From Streptomyces sp. F001 (GTDB lineage: Bacteria; Actinomycetota; Actinomycetes; Streptomycetales; Streptomycetaceae), in NCBI RefSeq assembly GCF_004187715.1, contig NZ_QZWF01000016.1, positions 1-64,000 of the forward strand: a DNA stretch of 64,000 nucleotides, read 5' to 3'. Both the position numbers and the translations under genes were made by a program. The notes below the pieces were generated by a model, which made no database searches, was not told where the DNA came from, and saw only the letters and a list, made by a program, of their open reading frames with translations. Positions 1-8,757 of this stretch are shown here, in pieces. Position 1 is the first letter of the stretch; every line of letters starts with the position of its first letter.

Positions 1-357
1 CACGGGGCGCAGATACTCCCGCGCCTCCAGCTCTCCCTCGGGGGTAGCGAATACCTCGCTGGTCTCACTGCGCAATGAGGCAACTTCGACCATTACGCCA
101 GAACGTTTCGCTTCAGCCAGGGCCTCATCCTCAGAGCCCGCAACAGGGGCTCCGCTCCCACCGCTTGAGGCCGGGGAGCGCTCTGCTGCCGACGCCGCGC
201 GCCCGGAGAGCGTCGACTGGGCCGACGCAGCGGGAGTGGGGAGTGCTCCCGCTGGCAACAGAATTGCTGCCGCAAGAACCAAAGCGCCCCCTAGCCGTCT
301 GCCACTCCTCCTGCCCCTGCGACTCCCACGAACCACCCCCAGCCCCTCTCGGAACAC
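1..357 (-). CDS. Exported protein, N-terminal part only (runs off the window edge)
   Basis: The open frame runs from a GTG at 357 to the window edge, 119 codons. It starts with about 20 residues rich in Arg, then a hydrophobic stretch (LGGALVLAAAILLPAGAL) and a likely signal peptidase site around PAASA-QS, so it is a Sec-type export signal. After the signal comes a low-complexity Ala/Ser/Gly linker and then the block VEVASLRSETSEVFATPEG followed by LEAREYLRPV. From memory, that block opens the mature part of large Streptomyces wall/exported proteins with LamG, DNRLRE or RHS domains. No Shine-Dalgarno site is obvious, and an in-frame stop lies just upstream of the GTG, which limits the start choice. 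The domain assignment is inference; the export signal is seen. Confidence 0.6.
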   Translation of the reverse strand, partial: MFREGLGVVRGSRRGRRSGRRLGGALVLAAAILLPAGALPTPAASAQSTLSGRAASAAERSPASSGGSGAPVAGSEDEALAEAKRSGVMVEVASLRSETSEVFATPEGELEAREYLRPV

Positions 358-590
358 CAGCCAAGATCACCGTGTGTGCGCCTGGTGAAGCCATGCTCAA
401 CAGCCGGGGGATGGTGAATTCCATTCAACCAACAGACCAACTGGCATGAGCACTGCAAGTTGGTCGAAATCCAGTACCCCTCGCCCGGCTGGACCCCCGC
501 GAGCACATGAGGGGAACTATGACGGAGGCCGGATTCACCGAAGGCGTTTCCGCAGGTCAGTCAGGTCGCTGGCTGAAATAAGCAGGTCAG

Positions 591-624
591 GCGCCCGTCG
601 ACGGAACGTTCCGTCGGCGGGCGC
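591..624. promoter_or_regulatory. 34-bp near-perfect palindrome upstream of rnd
   Basis: Two 17-bp arms, starting GCGCCCGTCGACGGAAC on the left, meet without a loop; only one position breaks the symmetry (a G.T wobble in RNA). It lies 27 bases before the rnd start in the otherwise empty 293-base gap between the two divergent genes (358-650), where I see nothing else. A loopless dyad fits a protein-binding site or a cruciform better than a terminator. Confidence 0.5.
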
Positions 625-650
625 TGTCCATCCACGGATACCCTTGACAG

Positions 651-1952
651 GTGACCGACGCCCAAGACACCGCAGCAGACACTTCACTGCGAACCACCGG
701 GGGCGCCCCTCCGGACGACGGCGGAACTTCTGCAGCAGGGGCGCCCGACCTGTCACCGATCCCTTTGCTGGACCCGCGCGAGGGCATTCCGCCCGTGATC
801 GCGGACGAGGCCGCCCTCGCGGAGGTCATCGCCGCCTTCGCCGCCGGCTCCGGCCCGGTAGCCGTGGACGCCGAGCGCGCCTCCGGTTACCGCTACGGAC
901 AGCGCGCCTACCTCGTGCAGCTGCGCCGGGAGGGCGCGGGCACCGCGCTGATCGACCCCGCCGCCTGCCCCGACCTGTCGGGGCTGGGCGAGGCGCTGTC
1001 CGGCGTGGAGTGGGTGCTGCACGCGGCCACCCAGGACCTGCCGTGCCTGCGGGAGATAGGCATGATCCCCACGCGGCTGTTCGACACCGAGCTGGCCGGG
1101 CGGCTCTGCGGGTTTCCGCGGGTCGGCCTGGGGGCCATGGTCGAGAACGTGCTCGGCTTCGTCCTGGAGAAGGGACACTCCGCGGTCGACTGGTCCACCC
1201 GCCCGCTCCCCGAGCCCTGGCTTCGGTACGCAGCCCTCGACGTCGAGCTGCTCGTCGACCTGCGCGACGCCCTGGAGAAGGAGCTGGACCGGCAGGACAA
1301 GCTGGAGTGGGCCCGGCAGGAGTTCGCCGCGATCGCGTCGGCTCCGCCGCCCGAGCCCCGTAAGGATCCGTGGCGTCGTACGTCGGGGATGCACAAGGTA
1401 CGGCGCCGTCGGCAGCTGGCCGTGGTGCGGGAGCTGTGGCAGATGCGGGACCGGATCGCCCAGCGCAGAGACGTGTCTCCGGGCAAGGTTCTCAGCGACG
1501 CGGCCATTGTCGAGGCCGCGCTTTCCATGCCGGCGAATGTGCACGCTCTGTCGGCCCTGAACGGGTTCGGGCACCGGGTGGGGCGGCGGCAGCTGGAGCA
1601 GTGGCAGGCCGCGGTGGACCGCGCGAAGGCGCTGCCGGAGGACCGGCTGCCGCAGCCGGGGCAGCCGGTGGCCGGGCCGCCCCCGCCACGGGCGTGGGCG
1701 GACAAGGATCCGGCGGCCGCGGCTCGGCTGTCCGCGGCGCGCACCGGGGTGTCCGCACTGGCCGAGCAGCTCAACCTGCCTCAGGAGAACCTGATCGCGC
1801 CGGACACCGTGCGGCGCCTGTGCTGGGAGCCGCCGAAGTCTGCCGACGGGGAGGCCGTTGCTGCCGCGCTGGTCGGACATGGGGCTCGGGCATGGCAGGT
1901 GGCGCTGGTGACGCCGGTTCTGGTGGCTGCGTTGTCCGCCAAAGCACCGTAA
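651..1952 (+). CDS. rnd: Ribonuclease D family 3'-5' exonuclease with HRDC domain
   Basis: Predicted 433-residue cytoplasmic exonuclease that trims RNA 3' ends. After a 60-residue Pro/Gly/Asp-rich head the DEDD exonuclease domain begins; the first acidic pair is in VAVDAERASGYRYGQRAYLV, and the later conserved block WVLHAATQDLPCLREIG is clear. The HRDC helix bundle follows (RRQLAVVRELWQMRDRIAQ and later DAAIVEAALSMP). The last 130 residues form the second helical part typical of actinobacterial members. The start is GTG at 651; ribosome-site support is weak. The gene stands alone before the beta-oxidation pair, in the order known from S. coelicolor. Assignment to the RNase D family is secure; which RNA it processes is not shown. 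Confidence 0.9.
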   Translation: MTDAQDTAADTSLRTTGGAPPDDGGTSAAGAPDLSPIPLLDPREGIPPVIADEAALAEVIAAFAAGSGPVAVDAERASGYRYGQRAYLVQLRREGAGTALIDPAACPDLSGLGEALSGVEWVLHAATQDLPCLREIGMIPTRLFDTELAGRLCGFPRVGLGAMVENVLGFVLEKGHSAVDWSTRPLPEPWLRYAALDVELLVDLRDALEKELDRQDKLEWARQEFAAIASAPPPEPRKDPWRRTSGMHKVRRRRQLAVVRELWQMRDRIAQRRDVSPGKVLSDAAIVEAALSMPANVHALSALNGFGHRVGRRQLEQWQAAVDRAKALPEDRLPQPGQPVAGPPPPRAWADKDPAAAARLSAARTGVSALAEQLNLPQENLIAPDTVRRLCWEPPKSADGEAVAAALVGHGARAWQVALVTPVLVAALSAKAP

Positions 1953-1970
1953 AGGGATTCCGTCGTGGGC

Positions 1971-2016
1971 GGCTGCGGGCCCGTGGTGGCTGGTCGCGCA
2001 GTTCCCCGCGCCCCTT
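1971..2016 (-). repeat. Dispersed Streptomyces intergenic repeat, copy 1
   Basis: The minus strand reads AGGGGCGCGGGGAACTGCGC then GACCAGCC and a C/A/G-rich tail. The same element occurs on the plus strand at 19361-19402. From memory this sequence is scattered in many copies between Streptomyces genes. It sits in the rnd-fadA gap and may act as a 3' end element. Confidence 0.7.
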
Positions 2017-2123
2017 AAGAGCCTCACCTGGTCGCTTCTTTCATGAAGCTGGTAGGCGCCTGACAGAGCGACGCCCCCTGGTGTGACCTTCACCGCTCGA
2101 CCCAGCAGGACTGTGCAGCTACG

Positions 2124-2137
2124 TTACTCATTAGTAG
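2124..2137. promoter_or_regulatory. Candidate TetR-type operator before the beta-oxidation pair
   Basis: TTACTCATTAGTAG is a short imperfect dyad (TACT/AGTA arms) in an AT-richer patch 53 bases before the thiolase start. Fatty-acid degradation genes in actinobacteria are commonly held by TetR-family repressors. No regulator gene is nearby, so this rests on symmetry and position only. Confidence 0.3.
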
Positions 2138-2189
2138 CATGGTTGTAAGCGCGCGCTCAGCGCCCCCGCACCTCTGGAGGAGAGCCATC

Positions 2190-3407
2190 GTGCCTCGTAC
2201 CGTCAGGGACGTCGTCTTCGTCGACGGCGTCCGCACCCCGTTCGGCAAGGCGGGCCCGAAGGGCATCTACCACGAGACCCGCGCCGACGACCTCGTCGTG
2301 AAGGCGATCCGGGAGCTGCTGCGCCGCAACCCGGGTCTCGACCCGAAGAAGATCGACGAGGTCGCCATCGCTGCGACCACCCAGATCGGCGACCAGGGCC
2401 TGACCCTCGGCCGCACCGCCGGCATCCTCGCGGGCCTCCCGCAGTCCGTCCCCGGCTACTCCATCGACCGCATGTGTGCCGGCGCCCTGACCGCGGTGAC
2501 GACCACCGCCGGTTCCATCGCCTTCGGCGCCTACGACGCCGTCATCGCCGGTGGTGTCGAGCACATGGGCCGCCACCCCATGGGCGAGGGCGTGGACCCG
2601 AACCCGCGGTTCGTCAGCGAGAAGCTGGTCGACGAGTCGGCCCTGTTCATGGGCATGACCGCGGAGAACCTGCACGACCGCTACCCGCACATCACCAAGC
2701 AGCGCGCCGACGAGTACGCGGTGCGCTCGCAGGAGAAGGCCGCCAAGGCGTACGCCAACGGCAAGATCCAGCAGGACCTGGTGCCGATCTCGGTGCGCCG
2801 CACGAACGCCGAGGCCGGCGAGACGGGCTGGGGCCTGGTCACCGCCGACGAGCCGATGCGGCCGGGCACCACCCTGGAGAACCTGGCGGGCCTCAAGACC
2901 CCGTTCCGCGTCCACGGCCGGGTCACCGCCGGTAACGCGGCCGGTCTGAACGACGGCGCCACCGCGTCGATCATCGCGAGCGAGGACTTCGCCCGCGAGA
3001 ACAACCTGCCGGTCAAGATGCGCCTGGTCTCCTACGCCTTCGCGGGCGTCGAGCCGGAGGTCATGGGCTACGGCCCGATCCCGGCCACGGAGAAGGCCCT
3101 CGCCAAGGCCGGTCTGTCGATCGAGGACATCAACCTCTTCGAGATCAACGAGGCCTTCGCCGTCCAGGTCCTGGCCTTCCTGGACCACTACGGCATCGCC
3201 GACGACGACGAGCGCGTCAACCAGTACGGCGGCGCCATCGCCTTCGGCCACCCGCTGGCCTCCTCCGGCGTCCGTCTGATGACGCAGCTGGCCCGCCAGT
3301 TCGAGGAGCAGCCGCACGTCCGCTACGGCCTGACCACCATGTGCGTCGGCTTCGGCATGGGCGCGACGGTCATCTGGGAGAACCCGCACTTCGAGGGGGA
3401 CAAGTGA
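2190..3407 (+). CDS. fadA: Acetyl-CoA acyltransferase (thiolase), beta-oxidation
   Basis: 405 residues, normal thiolase length. It cleaves 3-ketoacyl-CoA with CoA in the last step of fatty acid beta-oxidation. The nucleophile Cys is in SIDRMCAGALTAV (about residue 96). The other hallmarks are INEAFAVQ, GGAIAFGHPLASSGVR (catalytic His) and TMCVGFGMGATVIWE (second Cys). I chose GTG 2190 because GGAGGAGAG lies seven bases upstream; a longer frame from 2139 has no ribosome site. The stop overlaps the next start by four bases (GTGA), so the two genes are translationally coupled subunits of one complex. Confidence 0.93.
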   Translation: MPRTVRDVVFVDGVRTPFGKAGPKGIYHETRADDLVVKAIRELLRRNPGLDPKKIDEVAIAATTQIGDQGLTLGRTAGILAGLPQSVPGYSIDRMCAGALTAVTTTAGSIAFGAYDAVIAGGVEHMGRHPMGEGVDPNPRFVSEKLVDESALFMGMTAENLHDRYPHITKQRADEYAVRSQEKAAKAYANGKIQQDLVPISVRRTNAEAGETGWGLVTADEPMRPGTTLENLAGLKTPFRVHGRVTAGNAAGLNDGATASIIASEDFARENNLPVKMRLVSYAFAGVEPEVMGYGPIPATEKALAKAGLSIEDINLFEINEAFAVQVLAFLDHYGIADDDERVNQYGGAIAFGHPLASSGVRLMTQLARQFEEQPHVRYGLTTMCVGFGMGATVIWENPHFEGDK

Positions 3408-5533
3408 GCACCACCGCTGAGCTGTTGAAGGGTGCGGCCGAGCTGTTCCCGGACGAGGTCGTCACGAGCGCGCACGTACGCCACTTCGATCTGCCGTTCC
3501 AGACCGGGCGGTTCGCCCTGATCACCCTGGACAACGGGCACGACCACACCAAGCCGACCACCTTCGGCCCGGCCTCGCTGGCGAACCTCAACACCGCCAT
3601 CGACCAGGTCGAGAAGGAGGCCGCGGACGGCGACATCGTCGGCGTCGGCATCACCGGCAAGCCGTTCATCTTCGCGGTCGGCGCCGACCTCAAGGGCGTC
3701 GAGCTGCTGAAGGAGTACGACCACGCGCTCGCCATCGGCAAGGGCGGCCACGAGGTCTTCAAGCGCCTCGCCGGCCTCGCCGTGCCGACCTTCGCGTACT
3801 ACAACGGCGCGGCCATGGGTGGCGGCGTCGAGGTCGGTCTGCACTGCACGTACCGGACCGTCTCGAAGGCCGTCCCGGCGTTCTCGCTCCCCGAGGTGTT
3901 CCTGGGCCTGGTCCCGGGCTGGGGCGGTTGCACACTGCTGCCGAACCTGATCGGCGCGGACCGCGCGGTCAGCGTCATCATCGAGAACTCGCTCAACCAG
4001 AACAAGCAGCTCAAGGGCCAGCAGGTCTTCGACCTCGGGATCGCCGACGCGATCTTCGAGGGCGCCGACTTCCTGGAGCAGTCGCTGCTGTGGACGGCTT
4101 CCGTCCTCAAGGGCGACATCGAGGTCGAGCGCCCGGTCATCGACCGCACCGAGGCCTGGGACCAGGCCGTCGCCAAGGGCCGCTTCATCGCCGACGGCAA
4201 GGTGCACGGGGCCGCCCCGGCCGCCTACCGCGCACTCGACATCATCGCCGCCGCCAAGAACGGCGACCTCCAGCAGGGCTACGACGCCGAGGACAAGGCC
4301 CTCGCCGACCTGATCATGGGCGGTGAACTGCGCGCCGGTATCTACGCGTTCAACCTGGTGCAGAAGCGCGGCAAGCGTCCGGCGGGTGCTCCGGACAAGT
4401 CGCTGGCCCGTCCGGTCACCAAGGTCGGCGTCGTGGGCGCGGGCCTCATGGCCTCGCAGCTCGCCCTGCTCTTCCTGCGCCGCCTCGAGGTGCCCGTCGT
4501 CCTGACGGACATCGACCAGGAGCGCGTCGACAAGGGTGTGGGTTATGTCCACGCCGAGATCGACAAGCTGCTCGGCAAGGGGCGTATCAACCAGGACAAG
4601 GCCAACCGCCTCAAGGCGCTGGTCTCCGGTGTCCTGGACAAGGCCGAGGGCTTCGCGGACGCGGACTTCATCATCGAGGCCGTGTTCGAGGAGATGGGCG
4701 TCAAGCAGCAGGTGTTCGCGGAGGTCGAGGCGGTCGCCCCGGCGCACGCGATCCTTGCCACCAACACCTCCTCCCTGTCGGTGTCGGAGATGGCGTCGAA
4801 GCTGCAGCACCCCGAGCGGGTCGTCGGCTTCCACTTCTTCAACCCGGTCGCGGTCCTGCCGCTGCTCGAGATCGTCCGCGGCGAGCAGACCGACGACGCC
4901 TCGCTGGCCACCGCCTTCGGTGTCGCCAAGAAGCTGAAGAAGACGGCGGTTCTGGTGAAGGACGCCCCGGCGTTCGTCGTGAACCGCATCCTCACCCGCT
5001 TCATGGGCGAGATCCAGAACGTCATCGACGAGGGCACGCCGGTCGAGGTCGCCGAGAAGGCGGTCGAGCCGCTGGGCCTGCCGATGTCGCCGCTGGTCCT
5101 GCTCGAGCTGGTCGGTCCGGCGATCGGCCTGCATGTCTCCGAGACACTCAACAAGGCGTTCCCGGGCCGCTTCACGGTCTCCCCGAACCTCAAGGCGGTC
5201 GTCGAGGCGGGCAAGCGCGGCTTCTACGTCTACGACAGCGGCAAGCCCGAGCTGGACCCGGAGGTCGCCGCGCTGCTGAAGCAGGGCGACACCGTCCTCA
5301 CCGAGGAGCAGGTGCGGGCCCGGGTGCTGGACGCGGTGGCGCAGGAGATCGGGCTCATGCTCGACGAGGGCGTCGTCGCCGAGGCCCAGGACATCGACCT
5401 CTGCCTGATCACGGGCGCCGGCTGGCCCTTCCACCTGGGCGGCATCACGCCGTACCTGGACCGTGAGGGTGTCTCCGAGCGGGTGAACGGGAAGCGGTTC
5501 CTGGCCCCGGGTGTGGCATCGGTTCCGGTGTAA
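3404..5533 (+). CDS. fadB: Fatty acid oxidation multifunctional enzyme: enoyl-CoA hydratase / 3-hydroxyacyl-CoA dehydrogenase
   Basis: 709 residues with two enzymes in one chain. The N-terminal crotonase domain has FAVGADLKGVELL and YNGAAMGGGVEVGL (oxyanion hole and catalytic region), followed by LPEVFLGLVPGWGG. The NAD-binding domain starts at about residue 340 with VGVVGAGLMASQLALLF, and the dehydrogenase motifs VGFHFFNPVAVLPLLEIV and KDAPAFVVNRILTRFM follow. GTG 3404 is used, with GAGGGGGA upstream, and overlaps the thiolase stop. With the thiolase it forms the trifunctional beta-oxidation complex. A perfect 11-bp hairpin follows the stop. Confidence 0.93.
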   Translation: MSTTAELLKGAAELFPDEVVTSAHVRHFDLPFQTGRFALITLDNGHDHTKPTTFGPASLANLNTAIDQVEKEAADGDIVGVGITGKPFIFAVGADLKGVELLKEYDHALAIGKGGHEVFKRLAGLAVPTFAYYNGAAMGGGVEVGLHCTYRTVSKAVPAFSLPEVFLGLVPGWGGCTLLPNLIGADRAVSVIIENSLNQNKQLKGQQVFDLGIADAIFEGADFLEQSLLWTASVLKGDIEVERPVIDRTEAWDQAVAKGRFIADGKVHGAAPAAYRALDIIAAAKNGDLQQGYDAEDKALADLIMGGELRAGIYAFNLVQKRGKRPAGAPDKSLARPVTKVGVVGAGLMASQLALLFLRRLEVPVVLTDIDQERVDKGVGYVHAEIDKLLGKGRINQDKANRLKALVSGVLDKAEGFADADFIIEAVFEEMGVKQQVFAEVEAVAPAHAILATNTSSLSVSEMASKLQHPERVVGFHFFNPVAVLPLLEIVRGEQTDDASLATAFGVAKKLKKTAVLVKDAPAFVVNRILTRFMGEIQNVIDEGTPVEVAEKAVEPLGLPMSPLVLLELVGPAIGLHVSETLNKAFPGRFTVSPNLKAVVEAGKRGFYVYDSGKPELDPEVAALLKQGDTVLTEEQVRARVLDAVAQEIGLMLDEGVVAEAQDIDLCLITGAGWPFHLGGITPYLDREGVSERVNGKRFLAPGVASVPV

Positions 5534-5552
5534 GCGCTTCGCTGTGTACACA

Positions 5553-5586
5553 GGTGCCCTGCATGCCGACTGGTGTGCAGGGCACC
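5553..5586. terminator. Bidirectional terminator hairpin between converging genes
   Basis: GGTGCCCTGCA and TGCAGGGCACC form a perfect 11-bp stem with a 12-base loop, 19 bases after the fadB stop and 41 bases after the end of the opposing gene. Confidence 0.85.
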
Positions 5587-5626
5587 GGCGTTCCGGTTGC
5601 CCCAGCGGGGGGACCGGAACGAATGG

Positions 5627-6655
5627 CTAGATGTTCTCCCGCCAAGCCGCCAGTGCAAGCCCCGGCTCGTCCTTCTGGCGGGCAAGGCGCAGGACACCGT
5701 CCGGTGTCGTCGTCGCGGCCACCACGCGCCCCTCGGCGTCCTCCGCCAGCGCGACCCGCGCGCCCGCCGGCAGCTGGGGTCCGGACTCGGTCCACCACAG
5801 GCCCGCCGCCTCCTGCTCGGTGGGATACGCCGCGAAGGTCACCCTCCCGGAGGACGAACGCTGGGCCAGCAGGGTGCAGTCATGGCCCTCGAGGACGCAG
5901 CGCAGGACCGCCACGGGCCCTGGCCCCGCGGCGGCGACCAGCGCGATCGGCTCACCGCCGGGACGCCAGGCGTACACCATGCCCTCGGGGTCCGTGTAGA
6001 ACAGCGTCGTGTACTCCTTCGAGGTGGGCAGCGCGCTCAGCGTGCCCGGCTCGATCCGTACGGGCAGCGGGTCGGCCGCGACCGGACGCGCGCCCGGCTC
6101 CTGCTGCAACCAGCGCAGGACGCCCACGGGGCTGGTGGCGTACACCTCGACCCGTCCCGACTCCCCCGTGACGGCGACGAGTTCCTCGTCCACCTTGGAA
6201 CCCCTGAGGTCGTGCCAGCCGTTCCAGCCGCCGCGCTCCTTCTGGTTGATGGTGTGGACGCCCCTGCCGCGGTTGCGGACGAAGACGTAGGCGCGTCCTT
6301 CGGCGTCGACGGCCACGGCGGGCATCCCCGTCCGCTGGCCCTTCTTGTTGGGGTGACCGATCGGTATCCAGTCGAGGGCGGCGAGGTGGGGGCGGAAGTG
6401 TGTGGAGTGAACCAACCCCGCCTCGCCGCCCGCGGTGGGCCGCCAGGCCACGAGGTGCGCGTATCCGTCGGCGCCCTGACCCACGGCGAGCCCGGGGTGC
6501 AGACGCTGGTCTCCGCCCACCTTGCGGGAGGGCAGCCAGGAGCCGCCCGGATGGCGCTCGGCCCAGCACCACACGGCCTCGTCACTCGGGGCGTAGGCGC
6601 TGAGCCGCCCGTCACGGCCGCGTATGAGCCAGTCGCCGTTCACTGCACGGACCAT
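5627..6655 (-). CDS. Beta-propeller-like protein of unknown function
   Basis: 342 residues without signal peptide. The chain is built from repeating units with W/Y-rich strands and DAEGRAYVFVRN, DPEGMVYAWRPGG, DAEGRVVAATTTPDG-type turns, about 45-55 residues apart. This is the pattern of PLL/fucolectin-like or tectonin-like propellers, so sugar or surface binding is possible. I place the start at ATG 6655, because AGGGG lies at a proper distance for it, rather than the GTG two codons earlier. It converges with fadB over a shared terminator. I do not recognise a specific function. Confidence 0.6.
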   Translation of the reverse strand: MVRAVNGDWLIRGRDGRLSAYAPSDEAVWCWAERHPGGSWLPSRKVGGDQRLHPGLAVGQGADGYAHLVAWRPTAGGEAGLVHSTHFRPHLAALDWIPIGHPNKKGQRTGMPAVAVDAEGRAYVFVRNRGRGVHTINQKERGGWNGWHDLRGSKVDEELVAVTGESGRVEVYATSPVGVLRWLQQEPGARPVAADPLPVRIEPGTLSALPTSKEYTTLFYTDPEGMVYAWRPGGEPIALVAAAGPGPVAVLRCVLEGHDCTLLAQRSSSGRVTFAAYPTEQEAAGLWWTESGPQLPAGARVALAEDAEGRVVAATTTPDGVLRLARQKDEPGLALAAWRENI

Positions 6656-6722
6656 TGACACGCCCCTACTTTAATCGGGTCTGCCGGGTTCCCTCTCGGC
6701 GGCTCGTGCGACCCTGGGTGGC

Positions 6723-7076
6723 ATGAGTGCGCCACTCCTGGTCATCGTCGACGCCGCCAACGTGGTCGGTTCGGTGCCTGATGGCTGGTGGCGGGACCGG
6801 CACGGGGCGCGGAGCGGTTGCGGGATCGGCTGGCGGCGGACGGGGTGCCGGGGCGGCGGAGCCTGTGGACATCGTCCTTGTGGTGGAGGGCGCGGCGCGT
6901 GGTGTGGAGTCGGTGCCGGGGTACGGGTGGAGGCGGCGCCCGGCAGTGGGGACGACCGTATTGTCGAGCTTGTTGCCGAGGTCGGCGAGCGGCGCTGTCT
7001 GGTCGTCACGGCTGATCGGGAACTGCGGGGGCGGGTGGGGGAGTTGGGGCGGAGGTTGTGGGGCCGCGGGCTGTGA
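6723..7076 (+). pseudogene. NYN-domain-like small protein broken by three apparent single-base losses
   Basis: The first 30 residues (PLLVIVDAANVVGSVPDGWWRD) and the last 40 (ELVAEVGERRCLVVTADREL) read in one frame and look like a PIN/NYN nuclease fold: an early Asp in VDAANV and a later TADREL. Between them the expected helix reads in the second frame (AERLRDRLAADGVPGR) and the next strand in the third (EPVDIVLVVEGAARGVESVPG). Adding one G near 6813, 6853 and 6928, each at or beside a G run, restores one continuous 118-residue protein. Three losses that exactly cancel suggest sequencing error rather than decay, but both remain open. Confidence 0.6.
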
Positions 7077-7188
7077 GGTGAGCGGGGTTGGTGTGGGCGC
7101 AAGGGTCGCGCAGCCCGGCGCTGCGGGTGCCGCTGCGCCCACCCGTGCCGCCCTGGGGTCCCCCCAGGCCCTTAAGGCACCGGGGGAG

Positions 7189-7231
7189 GCACGACTGCCC
7201 GCAGCTGCGTGCGGCACGGCTGCCCGCAGCT
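7189..7231. repeat. Short direct repeat at the end of the membrane protein gene
   Basis: An 18-base unit ending CTGCCCGCAGCT is present at 7189-7206 and 7214-7231 with one mismatch. It fills the end of the 153-base gap between the NYN remnant and the minus-strand stop at 7230. The function is unknown. Confidence 0.4.
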
Positions 7232-8683
7232 AATCCACTCGGGCGTACAGCACCGCCCCGTCCACCTCACCCACCTCCTCATATCCCGCCGACAGCAAGC
7301 GTCGTAGGCTCGGCAGGCGTTCCGGTGCGTACGACTTTCCTCGGGAGTCGTCGATGATCAGGGCAGGGGGATGTGCCGTCAACTCCGCGCGGAGGACCGG
7401 CCAGGCTCCCGCTACGGCGTGTTTCTCGCCGACCTGGGGGCCGTTGCGGCCGCCGCTGTAGTTGGTGAGCAGGCCGGCGGTGAGGTAGCGGCTGGCGGGG
7501 GCGCGGTCGGCGAGCCAGTACGTCTCCGGGTGCATGCCCCAGATCAGGACGCGGTCGCCGGGGTCGGTGCGGCGTGCGGTGGCGTCTGCGAGGCGCTGGG
7601 CGTGGGCGAGTTCGGTGCGGGGGGCCAGCAGGCCCCAGGCCAGGAAGAGGGTGCAGCAGCAGGCCGAGGTGAGGACGGCGGCGGTCAGGCGCTCGCGGGG
7701 CAGGATGTGCAGCGCGGCCGTCGCCAACAGGACCAGCGGCGGCAGGAGTTGCAGGTAGTAGTGGCCGAAGAAATGGAAGCCGGCCAGCACCGCCCCAGCC
7801 GACGCGGCGCACCACAGCCACAGGTCGGCAGCGCCGGTGCGGGCGATGCGCAGCACCCGCACGACCGGCGGGATCAGGCCCGCGCACCCCACGGCCAGGA
7901 TCGCGGTGTTGGCCAGGGCCCGGCCCAGTACGTGGAGTTCGGAGCCCGTGAAGGAGGCGTACGCCCCCGATCCGGTGACCGTCCAGAAGAGGAAACCGGC
8001 CGGGTCGGTGACCAGGGCCGCGCCCAGTACCGGCAGCACGGCCCCCGCACCCAGCCGCAACAGCCCTCCCCGCGAGCCCCGCCCGCCCGGATGCACAGCC
8101 ACATCACCGGCAGCAGTACGGCCGCCCCGGTCTGCTTGGTGAGGAAGGCACAGGCGACGGCCACCCCCGCGGCTCCCCAGTGGCGGCGGTCCGCGCACCA
8201 CATCGCGGCGGCCGTGCAGGGCAGTATGAACACCTCGAAGCCGGCGGCCTGCGCGTCCTCGGGGTTGAGCCCCACGGAGGCCGGCAGGTACAGCAAGCCG
8301 GCGGTGCGGCCGGCGCGGTCGCCCCAGCGGCGCCGGGCGTGCGAGGCGAGCAGGACGGCGGTGAGCAGGTGGGCCAGCACCGCCAGCACCCTGACCGGTG
8401 TGAGCGACTCGGATCCGGCGACCGCGAACATCCCCTCGTACAGCCACGGCACGAGCGGCGGCTTGCGGTCCACGACCGTCTCGTACAGCTCTCCCCCGTG
8501 CGCCAGCATCCGCGCCTGTACGGCGAGATAGCCCTCGTCGGGATTCCACAGCGGCCGGACGAAGGAGGGGGCCCGGGTGAGACAGGCCAGCCCGGCCAGC
8601 AGAGGCAGCAGCCGGGGCCAGTAGCCGCGCTTCTCCCCCGGTGCGGACACGGAGCGTGTCGGGGCGAGGGGCTCGGCGCGCAT
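7230..8683 (-). pseudogene. Membrane glycosyltransferase-like (PMT/ArnT type) protein with one frameshift
   Basis: The first part (from 8683 to about 8072) holds hydrophobic segments and the early luminal motif NPDEGYLAVQARML, typical of GT-C fold sugar transferases that use lipid-linked donors. The frame then breaks at a run of four G (minus strand, 8068-8071); one more G would join it to the second frame, which carries the remaining membrane helices (ALANTAILAVGCAGLIPPVV, HYYLQLLPPLVLLATAAL) and a soluble tail ending in GEVDGAVLYARVD. Restored length is about 485 residues with 8-10 membrane segments. The start ATG 8683 is a choice: upstream codons exist and no ribosome site decides. A consensus error is likely. 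Confidence 0.6.
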
Positions 8684-8757
8684 ACGCCGTACGCTATCCG
8701 GCTCCGTATGCCCCACTGAAACAGGACATACGGGGATGGGGCCTCAAACTGCGACGG

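Noticed and set aside
446..1363. Long open frame overlapping the rnd gene on the same strand
   Set aside because: Arg/Gly/Pro-rich translation typical of a GC-rich shadow frame; RNase D motifs are in the other frame.
753..2093. 446-codon minus-strand frame opposite rnd
   Set aside because: Antisense shadow created by G/C third positions; no family-like sequence or ribosome site.
3323..5551. 742-codon minus-strand frame opposite fadB
   Set aside because: Asp/Gly/Leu/Arg-rich antisense of a highly expressed gene; no recognisable domain.
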